Part shown: one piece after another, positions 33,912-44,428 of the stretch
Layout: the number at the start of each line of letters is the position of its first letter
Numbering within the stretch: the first letter of the stretch is position 1
Assembly (NCBI GenBank): GCA_019635415.1
Contig: JAHBZN010000001.1
Location: forward strand, 1,054,001 to 1,118,000
Reading direction: 5' to 3'
DNA from: Ramlibacter sp.
GTDB lineage: Bacteria; Pseudomonadota; Gammaproteobacteria; Burkholderiales; Burkholderiaceae_C
DNA: 64,000 nt
The notes under the pieces: generated by a model
The model's input: only the letters and a program-made list of their open reading frames with translations
Database searches by the model: none
What the model was told of the DNA's origin: nothing
Program-made: the position numbers and the translations under genes

Positions 33912-35624
33912 ATGGGAAGACTGCTGAGAGCCCTCTTTGGCTGGATCACGCGGCATCTGTTGCTGTTGGGGCTGATCGTGGCCTTGCTGGTGGCGGTGCC
34001 GCTGCTGGTGGGGCAGTGGCGTGGGTTGGCCGATGCGGGCCAGCGCGTCGAATCACTCGCGCGCAGCGCGGCGGCCATCGCGCAAGCCGGCGCCACCTTG
34101 CGCCAGCAGCTCGATGCGCAGATTCCCCAGGGGCAGCAACCCGCCGAGTGGACGCAGTGGGCGGCTACGCTGGGCCAGCGCATTGCCGCGCAAAGGCAGG
34201 CCCGCGAGCAACTCGTGCGGCAGTACCCGCTGCAAAGCCGCGTGCTCACCAGCGATGCCTACCGCCAGCTCAAGACGCTGGAACTGGAGATCCATCTGCT
34301 CGAGCAGGGCCGCGCGTATGCGGGCTCGGTGCTCACCGTGCTGCGCGGCGTGGTGGCCGGTGAACAGGCCGCGCAGGAACAGTTGTCGCTGTGCCTGCGC
34401 CACGTGGCCGCGGCCGAAGCCCGCCTGTATGACAACCGGCGTGCCCAGTGGCAGTTGTCAAAGGACTTCCCGCTCGCCTGGCAGGTGCCGGGGCTGGCGA
34501 CCTATCAGCAGATGAAGGCGCTGGAAGCGCAGCAGCGCGAACTCACCGACGCTGCGCGCGAGGCCCACCAGCGCTGCAACACCCTCACGCTGGTGATGAA
34601 CGAGAAGGCCCGCGTGGCGGCTTACATCGCGCCGTTCGATCCGGCCAGCAGCCCGGCCGAACAGGCCCTGCGCGAACTCGGGGCCGAGCAGGCAAGGCTG
34701 CAGGCCTACACCCAGGGCCACTGGCTGCGCCAGGCCGTGGACACCGCCCGACAGGTGGTGCCCGTGGCGTTGTGGGTGCTGGTGGGCATCATCGTCACGC
34801 CCATTGCCATCAAGCTGGTCTTCTACTTTGTGCTGGCGCCGCTGGCGGCCCGGCGCCCGCCCGTGTGCCTGCTGCCGGGCAGCAGCGGCCGCGTGCGCGT
34901 GCCGCCGGGCGGGCGCGTTTCGGCCGTGTCGCAGTCCATCGTGCTGGGCCCGGGCGAGGAAATGCTGGTCCACCCCCAGTACCTGCAAAGCGCGGCGCTG
35001 GGGGCGGCCAAGTCCACGCGCTGGCTGCTGAGCTGGGCCATGCCCCTGACAAGCCTGGCCTCGGGCCTGTTTGGGCTCACGCGCGTGCTGCCGCACGAGG
35101 CCGAGCCGCTGGTGGTCTCGTCCACGCGCGACCCGCTGAGCGAGGTGGGCCTGATCGAGCTGCCCGCCGGCTCGGCCCTGGCCCTGCAGCCGCGCAACCT
35201 CATCGGCCTGGTGCAGCGGCAGGCCGCGCCGCTGCGCATCACGCGCCACTGGCGGCTGGGCCATCTGCACAGCTGGCTCACGCTGCAGCTGCGCTACGTG
35301 GTGTTTCATGGCCCGGCCATCCTGCTGGTCAAGGGCTGCCGCGGCGTGCGGGTGGAGGCGCCGCAGGCCGGCCGCGCCATCAACCAGGCGCTGACCATGG
35401 GCTTCAGCGCCAATCTGCGCTACGCCACCACGCGCTGCGAAACCTTTGCGGCCTACTGGATGGGGCAGCAGGAGCTGTTCAACGACCGCTTTGCCCAGCC
35501 GGACGACGGCGGCAGCGGGTTCTATGTGTACGAGGAAATGATCCACCCCCAGCGCAAGACCGGTGTGACCGGGAGGGGGCTGGAGGGCGTGACCGACGCG
35601 CTGCTGAAAGCGTTCGGCGTTTGA
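33912..35624 (+). CDS. Large membrane protein of unknown function
   Basis: 570 residues, not recognised. Order: N-terminal membrane segment (HLLLLGLIVALLVAVPLLVG), an extended alpha-helical, Gln/Ala-rich periplasmic region (residues about 40-270, coiled-coil-like), a second membrane segment (VVPVALWVLVGIIVTPIAIKLVFYFVLAPL, about 280-310) and a C-terminal beta-rich domain of about 250 residues with repeated hydrophobic strands (SIVLGPGEEMLVHPQYL, RYVVFHGPAILLVKGCRGVRV, GFSANLRYATTRCETFAAYWMGQQELFNDRF). The C-terminal part recalls AIM24-type trimeric beta folds, but I cannot confirm this. It starts 45 nt after the copper-storage-type gene. Confidence 0.85.
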   Translation: MGRLLRALFGWITRHLLLLGLIVALLVAVPLLVGQWRGLADAGQRVESLARSAAAIAQAGATLRQQLDAQIPQGQQPAEWTQWAATLGQRIAAQRQAREQLVRQYPLQSRVLTSDAYRQLKTLELEIHLLEQGRAYAGSVLTVLRGVVAGEQAAQEQLSLCLRHVAAAEARLYDNRRAQWQLSKDFPLAWQVPGLATYQQMKALEAQQRELTDAAREAHQRCNTLTLVMNEKARVAAYIAPFDPASSPAEQALRELGAEQARLQAYTQGHWLRQAVDTARQVVPVALWVLVGIIVTPIAIKLVFYFVLAPLAARRPPVCLLPGSSGRVRVPPGGRVSAVSQSIVLGPGEEMLVHPQYLQSAALGAAKSTRWLLSWAMPLTSLASGLFGLTRVLPHEAEPLVVSSTRDPLSEVGLIELPAGSALALQPRNLIGLVQRQAAPLRITRHWRLGHLHSWLTLQLRYVVFHGPAILLVKGCRGVRVEAPQAGRAINQALTMGFSANLRYATTRCETFAAYWMGQQELFNDRFAQPDDGGSGFYVYEEMIHPQRKTGVTGRGLEGVTDALLKAFGV

Positions 35625-35644
35625 GGGCGAGTGGGGGCAGAAGC

Positions 35645-35718
35645 TGGAGCGGGCGATGGGAATCGAACCCACGTCTTGAGCTTGGGAAGCTCAGGTCCTA
35701 CCATTGAACGACGCCCGC
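35645..35718 (-). tRNA. tRNA-Gly (anticodon CCC)
   Basis: Minus strand. Acceptor stem GCGGGCG (35718-35712) pairs with CGCCCGC, followed by T and an encoded CCA. The anticodon stem TGAGC/GCTCA encloses TTCCCAA, so the anticodon is CCC. The T arm contains GTTCGATTC. 74 nt including CCA. Confidence 0.96.
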
Positions 35719-35741
35719 AGGACAGGTGGGGATTCTAACGC

Positions 35742-36185
35742 TCAGAGCAGGCAGCCCGCCACCGCCTCGGCCCAGCCATCAATCATGCGGGTGAAGGTCT
35801 CGCCCTCGTAGCCTTGCAGCGCCTGCTCGCCTTCGGGGGTGAGGGCGGTCATGTCGTAGGTCACGGTCACGTCGCAGGCCTGGCCGCCGGGCTGGGGCTG
35901 GCAGTTGATTTCCACAAAGCCTGCGTGCAGCGCGGGGGTCACGCGGGCGTAGCGCGCGGTGCGGCTGGCGGCGTCAAAGTCGGCCACCTGCCACAGGGTG
36001 GTGTGGCCGCCGCCGGTGGTGGTGAAGACCAGGCCGCGCACGGTTTCGCCGCTGGCCGGGTGGATGTAGTGCGGCTCCCAGCCGGGCACCCAGCGCTCCT
36101 CGCCCTTGGGGGTGAAGAACGGGAAGGCCACGTCGGCCGGGGCGGGGAGGCTGATGCGGTGCTGGTTGCGAACGTGCAGGGGCAT
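35742..36185 (-). CDS. SRPBCC (START-like) domain protein
   Basis: 147 residues. A helix-grip ligand-binding fold is suggested by PAPADVAFPFFTPKGEERWVPGW at the N-terminus, alternating beta strands, and a long C-terminal helix (ETFTRMIDGWAEAVAGC). Such proteins bind hydrophobic ligands or aid polyketide or toxin chemistry; no specific role can be assigned. It lies 12 nt below the DsrE-family gene. Confidence 0.7.
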   Translation of the reverse strand: MPLHVRNQHRISLPAPADVAFPFFTPKGEERWVPGWEPHYIHPASGETVRGLVFTTTGGGHTTLWQVADFDAASRTARYARVTPALHAGFVEINCQPQPGGQACDVTVTYDMTALTPEGEQALQGYEGETFTRMIDGWAEAVAGCLL

Positions 36186-36196
36186 CCGTCAACGCC

Positions 36197-36637
36197 TCAG
36201 GGCCGGACGTAGGACCAGCCTTCGGACTGCCGGACCATGATCTCGGTCACGCCGGCAGGCACGTAGCCGATGGCGGCATTCATGTCTTCCTTGGTGAGCT
36301 TCTGGCCGTGCATGGTGTTCTCGCAGGCCACCACCTTCACGCCGGCCTGGGTGGCTTCGGTCACGCGCGACGCCACGGTGGAGTCCAGCTTGAGCATGCC
36401 GATGCCCGGGCCGTAGGCGACGATTTCCACGTCCACGTTGGCGGCGCCCAGGTCTTTCTGCACGTTCTTGGCGTTGTTGAGCGCCAGGTTCCACTTGCCG
36501 GGGTCGGCGTCGCTGACCTGGAGGATCAGTTTTTGGCGTTTATTGCCACCAGCCCCCGTGGACTGGGCACTTGCTGCTACCAAAAAAGTAGCAGATGCCG
36601 CCAGAGCGGCGGTCTTGAGTAGGTGTCTGCGGTTCAT
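36197..36637 (-). CDS. Exported DsrE-family protein with a repeat-encoded signal peptide
   Basis: 146 residues. The mature part is a DsrE/DsrF-like sulfur-relay fold (KLILQVSDADPGKWNLALNNAKNVQKDL, VEIVAYGPGIGMLKLDS, GVKVVACENTMHGQKLT, GVTEIMVRQSEGWSYVRP) with a Cys at the expected site in ACENTM. The N-terminus is a signal peptide with a twin-arginine-like start (NRRHLLK). Residues 16-35, the end of the hydrophobic core, the ASAQ cleavage region and the early mature chain, are encoded by palindromic element R5. Start 36637 overlaps the stop of the aldehyde dehydrogenase gene as ATGA. Confidence 0.82.
   Translation of the reverse strand: MNRRHLLKTAALAASATFLVAASAQSTGAGGNKRQKLILQVSDADPGKWNLALNNAKNVQKDLGAANVDVEIVAYGPGIGMLKLDSTVASRVTEATQAGVKVVACENTMHGQKLTKEDMNAAIGYVPAGVTEIMVRQSEGWSYVRP
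36535..36592 (-). repeat. Palindromic element copy R5, in frame in a signal peptide
   Basis: 58-nt family member on the minus strand: perfect hairpin GCTACTTTTTTGGTAGC (36592-36576), spacer AGCAAGTGCCCAGTC, core CACGGGGGCTGGTGGC. The T-run tail is lost. Phase 0 in the gene (A-T-F-L-V-A), so the hairpin forms the hydrophobic core of the signal peptide. Confidence 0.75.
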
Positions 36638-38112
36638 TTCAGGATGTCTCCAAGGCAAAGGTATTTCATTTCAACATACTCGTCGATGCCATGGGAAGAG
36701 CCCTCGCGGCCCAGCCCGCTTTGCTTCACGCCACCGAACGGCACGTGCTCGGTGGCGATGATGCCCACGTTGATGCCGACCATGCCGTACTCCAGCGCCT
36801 CGCTCACGCGGAAGATGCGGCCCACGTCCCGGCTGTAGAAGTAGCTGGCCAGGCCGAACTCGGTGTTGTTGGCGGCGTCAATGGCTTCCTGCTCGGTCTT
36901 GAAGCGGAACACGGGCGCAAACGGGCCAAAGGTTTCTTCCCGCGCGCACAGCATGTCGGCCGTGGCGTCGGCCACCACCGTGGGCTCGAAGAACTGGCCC
37001 TTGAGCTTGTGGCCGCCGGCCAGTACCCTGCCGCCCTTGGCCACGGCGTCGGCCACGTGGCGCGCCACCTTGTCCACGGCGGCGTCCTCGATCAGCGGGC
37101 CCTGCACCACGCCGTCTTCAAAGCCGTTGCCCACCTTGAGCGCCTTGACCCGCTCGGCAAACTTCTGCACGAACTCGTCGTACACGCCGTCCTGCACGTA
37201 CAGGCGGTTGGCGCACACGCAGGTCTGGCCCGCGTTGCGGTACTTGCTGGCCATGGCGCCTTCGACGGCGCTGTCGACGTCGGCGTCGTCAAACACGATG
37301 AAGGGGGCGTTGCCGCCCAGCTCCAGCGCCAGCTTCTTCACCGTCGGCGCGCTTTGCGCCATGAGGATGCGGCCCACCTCGGTGCTGCCGGTGAAGCTGA
37401 TGTGGCGCACCACGTCGCTGGCGCAGAACACCTTGCCCACGGCAATGCTGTTGGCGCCGTCGGCCGTGAGCAGGTTGAGCACGCCGGGCGGAATGCCCGC
37501 GCGCATGGCCAGTTCGGCGGCGGCCAGCGCGGTCAGCGGAGTCAGCTCGGCGGGTTTGATGACCACCGGGCAGCCTGCCGCCAGGGCCGGGGCCACCTTG
37601 CGCGTGATCATGGCCAGCGGGAAGTTCCAGGGCGTGATGGCGGCGCACACGCCAATCGGCTGGCGGATCACCATCAGGCGGCGGTTGTTGTCGAACTGGG
37701 GCAGGGTTTCGCCATTGACGCGCTTGGCCTCCTCGGCATACCACTCCACAAAGCTCGCGCCGTAGGCCACTTCGCCCTTGGCCTCGGCGAACGGCTTGCC
37801 CTGCTCGGCGGTCATGATGCGGCCCAGGTCCTCCTGGTTGGCCATGAGCAGGTCGAACCAGCGGCGCAGGATGGCGCTGCGCTCCTTGGCAGTCCTGGCG
37901 CGCCAGGCGGGCCAGGCGGCATTGGCGGCGGCAATGGCGGCTTCGGCGTCGGCCGGGCCCAGGTTGGCCACGTCGGCCAGCCGGGTGCCGTTGCTCGGGT
38001 CGTTCACGTCGAAGCGGCTCGACCCCCGGACCCATTGGCCGTTGATGAGCGCGTCGGTTTTGAGCAGGCTAGGGTCCTTGAGCAGGGCCAGCGGGGAGGT
38101 CTTCATGTCCAT
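36634..38112 (-). CDS. gabD: NAD(P)-dependent succinate-semialdehyde dehydrogenase
   Basis: Oxidises succinate semialdehyde to succinate, as in GABA use. 492 residues of the aldehyde dehydrogenase family. Catalytic Glu in LALELGGNAPFIV, catalytic Cys in NAGQTCVCANRLY, and the GabD-like C-terminus EYGMVGINVGIIATEHVPFGGVKQSGLGREGSSHGIDEYVEMKYLCLG. Either MDMKTS (38112) or MKTS (38106) could be the start. The DsrE-family gene is coupled at its stop. Subfamily assignment is by these motifs; a close semialdehyde substrate is possible. Confidence 0.87.
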   Translation of the reverse strand: MDMKTSPLALLKDPSLLKTDALINGQWVRGSSRFDVNDPSNGTRLADVANLGPADAEAAIAAANAAWPAWRARTAKERSAILRRWFDLLMANQEDLGRIMTAEQGKPFAEAKGEVAYGASFVEWYAEEAKRVNGETLPQFDNNRRLMVIRQPIGVCAAITPWNFPLAMITRKVAPALAAGCPVVIKPAELTPLTALAAAELAMRAGIPPGVLNLLTADGANSIAVGKVFCASDVVRHISFTGSTEVGRILMAQSAPTVKKLALELGGNAPFIVFDDADVDSAVEGAMASKYRNAGQTCVCANRLYVQDGVYDEFVQKFAERVKALKVGNGFEDGVVQGPLIEDAAVDKVARHVADAVAKGGRVLAGGHKLKGQFFEPTVVADATADMLCAREETFGPFAPVFRFKTEQEAIDAANNTEFGLASYFYSRDVGRIFRVSEALEYGMVGINVGIIATEHVPFGGVKQSGLGREGSSHGIDEYVEMKYLCLGDILK

Positions 38113-38224
38113 GGGGTCTCCGGTGTTTGTTTATTTAACCTGTTAATTAATTTTGCCAGCTTTCGGGGCCCGTCATGCGGCGGGGCCTTGCCGGGGTGGG
38201 CGGGTGCGCGAGGGGCCTCAAACT

Positions 38225-38230
38225 TATAAT
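38225..38230 (+). promoter_or_regulatory. Candidate -10 element of the alaS promoter
   Basis: An exact TATAAT lies 67 nt upstream of the alaS start in the 184-bp divergent spacer. No good -35 match is seen at 17 bp, so the assignment is tentative. Confidence 0.35.
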
Positions 38231-38296
38231 TGAAAGTTCCGCCAAATCAAGCATTTACGCGTCACAGCGCGGGCTCGCAGCCCCAGGCACCACAAC

Positions 38297-40921
<2,625 letters not shown>

Positions 40922-40952
40922 GCCGGGGTGGGGCTCGCTTGAGGCGCTTTTT

Positions 40953-41010
40953 GCTCCTGTTTTGATAGCTAATAGTGGCCACCAGGCAAGGGCTACAGAC
41001 CTTTTTGGCC
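40953..41010 (+). repeat. Palindromic element copy R6, at the start of the hydrolase gene
   Basis: 58-nt family member on the plus strand: hairpin GCTCCTGTTTTGATAGC (40953-40969), spacer TAATAGTGGCCACCA, core GGCAAGGGCTACAGAC, tail CTTTTTGGCC. The GTG at 40975 in the spacer is the only good start for the downstream gene, so the element encodes its first 12 residues. Confidence 0.88.
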
Positions 41011-41850
41011 CTGATTCTGGGCCTGTTGATCGCTGGTGGCGCCGGGCCGGTGGCGGCCGCGACGCCGCAGGCCGTGACCCTGAACAGCCGCGATGGCACG
41101 GCGCTGACTGGCTGGCTGTTCCGGCCTGAGCCTGCCGCCGACACGCCGCGCGGCACGGTGATTGCCCTGCACGGCTGCGGCGGGCTCTACGCCACCACGG
41201 GCTCTCGCAAGGGCCTGCTCAATGCCCGTCATCAGGCCATGGCCGACACCCTGGTGGCGGTGGGCTACAACGTCTTGTTCCCGGACAGCCTCACGCCGCG
41301 CGGCGAGACCAGCCTGTGCACGCAGAAGATCGGCCAGCGCCGCATCGACCAGACCGAGCGCCGCGCCGACGCGCTCGGTGCATTGGCCTGGGTGGTGGCG
41401 CAGCCCTGGGCCGACGCGCAGCGTGTGGCCTTGCTGGGCTGGTCGCACGGCGGCAGCGCCGTGCTGTCGGCCACCGACGCCACGCGGGCCGACGTGCAGG
41501 CGCTGGCCCACCCACCCGTGCTGGCGGTGGCGTTCTACCCCGGCTGCAGCGCGCCACTCAGGTCAGGCTACCGGCCATCGACGCGGCTGGTCCTGATGCT
41601 CGGTGCGCTGGACGACTGGACCCCGCCACAGCCATGCATCGACCTCGGGCAGCGCGTGGGAGCCGAGGTCAATGTCTACCCCGACAGCTATCACGACTTC
41701 GACAGCCCGGTGGGCCAGGTGCGGGTGCGCGCCGACGTGCCCAATGGCGTCAACCCGGGGCAGGGCGTGCATGTGGGCCCCAACCCGGCGGCCCGCGACA
41801 AGGCCTATGCCCGGCTGAGGGATCTGCTGGTCGCTGCGCTGAAGCGTTGA
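40975..41850 (+). CDS. Exported dienelactone-hydrolase-like alpha/beta hydrolase
   Basis: 291 residues. An intact triad is visible: Ser in LLGWSHGGSAVL, Asp in LGALDDWTPPQP, His in PDSYHDFDSP. An oxyanion-type IALHGCGGLY is present. The N-terminus is a signal peptide: MATRQGLQT, a hydrophobic core FLALILGLLIAGG, then AAA. The GTG start at 40975 and the basic n-region fall within palindromic element R6; the spacer's TAATAG stops lie just before. Substrate unknown, probably periplasmic. It follows alaS by 54 nt. Confidence 0.78.
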   Translation: MATRQGLQTFLALILGLLIAGGAGPVAAATPQAVTLNSRDGTALTGWLFRPEPAADTPRGTVIALHGCGGLYATTGSRKGLLNARHQAMADTLVAVGYNVLFPDSLTPRGETSLCTQKIGQRRIDQTERRADALGALAWVVAQPWADAQRVALLGWSHGGSAVLSATDATRADVQALAHPPVLAVAFYPGCSAPLRSGYRPSTRLVLMLGALDDWTPPQPCIDLGQRVGAEVNVYPDSYHDFDSPVGQVRVRADVPNGVNPGQGVHVGPNPAARDKAYARLRDLLVAALKR

Positions 41851-41877
41851 GCAGGCCAGATCTCAGAGCCCCCACTC

Positions 41878-41960
41878 TCCCCCGCTTTGGGTGGGTCACT
41901 GCCTCCCGAGGGGGCCTTCGCGCCTTGGGGCGGCCCGGCGGCGCTCAGGCCAGCGGCTTG
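41878..41960. repeat. GC-rich hairpin region, possible dispersed repeat
   Basis: The 320-bp gap 41851-42170 has no gene. 41878-41960 holds several short GC stems (for example GCCTCCCGAGGGGGC near 41910, and GCGCC...GGCGGCGC). It looks like a compact structured repeat and may end the hydrolase transcript. Only one copy is in the window. The rest of the gap up to 42170 probably holds the promoter of the next gene, but I see no clear boxes. Confidence 0.3.
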
Positions 41961-42170
41961 GCGCTGCCCCTCTATTGCCTCAGGGTGTCCAGGGGTGGCT
42001 GATTGCTGAGGGCGGGCCTGCGCCGCCCGGACCGTGACGGATGTCCGCGATCGCGTTCCGGCGTATGGCGTGGATCCAACGCCCGGGGCCCCAGGAGGCT
42101 TGCGGTGGGGGAACGGGGCAGGTTCCGCTTATAGTGGAGGGCGTACCCAACAAGGAAGAGGGTTGCAAAA

Positions 42171-43550
42171 ATGCTGCAATCGCCCATTGGCAAAAAGCAT
42201 CGTCGGAGCCTGGTGTGTGCCGCGGGGCTGGTCGTGTGTGCCAGCGCCATGGCGCAGAGCGGAGCGGCCACTCCCCTGGAGCGCCAGACCGAGGAGGCTT
42301 TCCGCCAGGTGCTTCAACAGCCGCAGGACCTGGCGCTGTGGTCCCAATACGCCCAGCTCCTGGTGCAGGCCGGCAATTACGAAGGCGGCATCGCCGCGCT
42401 CGAGCGGCTGCTTCTGAACCCCGATGCGCCGCCGGACCTGCGGGTGGACATCGCGAGCCTGTATTTCCGTCTGGGCTCCTACGCCATGTCCGAAGCCATG
42501 TTGCGCCATGCCCTGGCGGACAGCCGGCTGCAGGGCGAGAAGCTCGCTTTCGCGCAGGCCCTGCAGGTGGAATTGGCCAAGCGCAACCAGCGTTCACGGC
42601 TCAGTGGCGCGCTGGTGGCGGGGCTGCGCCACCAGTCAAACCCCATGTACCGGACAGATGCCGCCCAGGTGCTGGCCGCAGGCGTGCTGGTCCCGGCGCC
42701 CGCCAACCAGGCCCCGCAGTCTGACAACGACCTCAGCCTGGGGTTGCGCCTCCAGCACGCCTATGACCTCGAGCGGCAGAATTCCGCGACGATCGTCAGC
42801 GGGTTCGGGGCCTACCTCGCGGACTACCGCTCGTCGTCGGGCCGCCAGCTCACGGCCAGTCCCACCACCCCTTACGACCTGCTGGTGCTGGACCTCAACA
42901 CCGGCGTGCGCTTCAAGCCGGCGCCGGAGCAGTTGCCGGGCGTGACCCTGCGGCCGCATGTGCTGTTCCTGAACGTCACGGCCCAGGGCCACCAGTACCT
43001 GCGCAACCAGGGGCTGGGGCTGGACCTGACCTGGCAGCAAAGCGAGAAGACGCAATATGCGTTCACGCTGGAAGCCGTGGACCGCAGTTTCGAGCGCCGC
43101 ATCGATGTCCCTGCGGCCAGCCAGCTCGATGGCCATCTGTACACACTGCGCGGCCGCGTGAACCACGAGCTGAACGCCGGCCACGTGCTGAGCGTGGATG
43201 CGGCCGCAAGCCGCAACCGCGCCGGGCAGGGCCTCTACGATTTCAACTCCCAGGAGTTTCGCGTGACCTATTCGGTGTCGTATGCGAGCCCTGTGTCCAA
43301 GGGAACCTACTGGACCACCAATGTGTGGATGGGAGGCTTGCGCCGTACCTATGGCGCCGCGGACCCTGCCGTGAGCGCCACCGAGGCGCACAAGGACCGC
43401 GAATGGCGCATCGGTGTCGGGCACACCATGCCGCTGGCTCCCGCCTGGTCGCTGGTGCTGTCGGTTGAGCACGCGCGCAACCGGGCCAACCAGCCGAATT
43501 TCAACTACCGGAACACGACGCTGTCGGGTTCCGTGGTGCGCAGCTTCTGA
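42171..43550 (+). CDS. Outer-membrane TPR/beta-barrel protein (SLAM/DUF560-like)
   Basis: 459 residues. Signal peptide (VCAAGLVVCASAMAQ), then a TPR-like helical region (about 30-150: ALWSQYAQLLVQAGNYEGGIAALERLLLNP, YFRLGSYAMSEAMLRHAL), then about 300 residues of amphipathic beta strands ending in Phe (SGSVVRSF), the outer-membrane barrel signature. The TPR-then-barrel layout resembles surface lipoprotein assembly modifiers and DUF560 proteins. It could help secrete or display the product of the neighbouring glycan locus. GGAAGAGGG precedes the start. A FecR-domain gene follows after 10 nt. Confidence 0.72.
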   Translation: MLQSPIGKKHRRSLVCAAGLVVCASAMAQSGAATPLERQTEEAFRQVLQQPQDLALWSQYAQLLVQAGNYEGGIAALERLLLNPDAPPDLRVDIASLYFRLGSYAMSEAMLRHALADSRLQGEKLAFAQALQVELAKRNQRSRLSGALVAGLRHQSNPMYRTDAAQVLAAGVLVPAPANQAPQSDNDLSLGLRLQHAYDLERQNSATIVSGFGAYLADYRSSSGRQLTASPTTPYDLLVLDLNTGVRFKPAPEQLPGVTLRPHVLFLNVTAQGHQYLRNQGLGLDLTWQQSEKTQYAFTLEAVDRSFERRIDVPAASQLDGHLYTLRGRVNHELNAGHVLSVDAAASRNRAGQGLYDFNSQEFRVTYSVSYASPVSKGTYWTTNVWMGGLRRTYGAADPAVSATEAHKDREWRIGVGHTMPLAPAWSLVLSVEHARNRANQPNFNYRNTTLSGSVVRSF

Positions 43551-43560
43551 GGAGTAGACG

Positions 43561-44370
43561 ATGAGCCCGCCAATTCACAAAGACTGGTGGCTGGCAGCGG
43601 CGCTGACCAGTGCCACGCTGCCCACGGCCCTGGCGCAGCCGGCCACGCCGGCAGGTGGCCGCCAGACCGGTGTGGTGACCACCGTGACCAAGGGCGCCTC
43701 GCCCGTGTCGACCAGCTCCGCCATCTACATTGACGGCACCTCCGGCCAGAAGCTGGTGACCGGCCCGAACCAGTCGATGCACGTGCTGTTCTCCGATCAG
43801 TCCGCGATGACGCTGGGCCCGAACTCCGAGGTGGTGATCGCCGAATACCGCTTTGACAAGAAGACCCAGGACGGCAATCTGCTGGTCGACATGACCAAGG
43901 GCCTGCTGCGCGTGGTCGGCGGCTTCCTGAGCAAGAGCCGGGACACCGTGGTGCGCACCAACACCGCCACGGTGGGTATCCGCGGCGGCATCAGCACGAT
44001 CGAGAACAACGGCCAGACCACCCGTGGCACGTTCCTGTTCGGGAACCACATGACCATGTCGAACACCGGGGGCGACTCCCAGACGATCACCCGGCCCGGT
44101 TTCGGTCTGACCGGCAGCGGCAACGGTATCGGAACGCCCCAGCGGATCACCTCCAACGACCTGACCCAGCAGCTCAGCCAGTTCGACCAGCAGAACAACC
44201 CGCCACCACCGCCCCCGCCTCCGTCGGGGCCACCAGCGCCCAATCAGGGCGTGCAGAACATCGACCCCAACCGGGCGGGCTCACCGCCGCCCGGCTCCGG
44301 TGGAGGCAACAACTTCCAGCCGACGTTCAAGGACCTTCTGGGCAGCTTGCCACCGCCGCCCGTGTCCTGA
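43561..44370 (+). CDS. Exported FecR-domain protein with a proline-rich tail
   Basis: 269 residues. Signal peptide (WLAAALTSATLPTALAQ), then a FecR-like beta domain (residues about 35-140: KLVTGPNQSMHVLFSDQSAMTLGPNSEVVIAEY, GLLRVVGGFLSKSRDTVVRTNTATVGIRGG), the arrangement seen in exported, non-sigma-factor FecR proteins. The tail is Gln/Asn/Pro-rich with a run of eight prolines. Probably a periplasmic or surface structural protein working with the adjacent TPR/barrel protein. Confidence 0.82.
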   Translation: MSPPIHKDWWLAAALTSATLPTALAQPATPAGGRQTGVVTTVTKGASPVSTSSAIYIDGTSGQKLVTGPNQSMHVLFSDQSAMTLGPNSEVVIAEYRFDKKTQDGNLLVDMTKGLLRVVGGFLSKSRDTVVRTNTATVGIRGGISTIENNGQTTRGTFLFGNHMTMSNTGGDSQTITRPGFGLTGSGNGIGTPQRITSNDLTQQLSQFDQQNNPPPPPPPPSGPPAPNQGVQNIDPNRAGSPPPGSGGGNNFQPTFKDLLGSLPPPPVS

Positions 44371-44428
44371 ACGTGCCGGTCGACCCTTGCCCGCCGCGGC
44401 CACCGGCGAAATGAGGCGCTGAGCCCGT

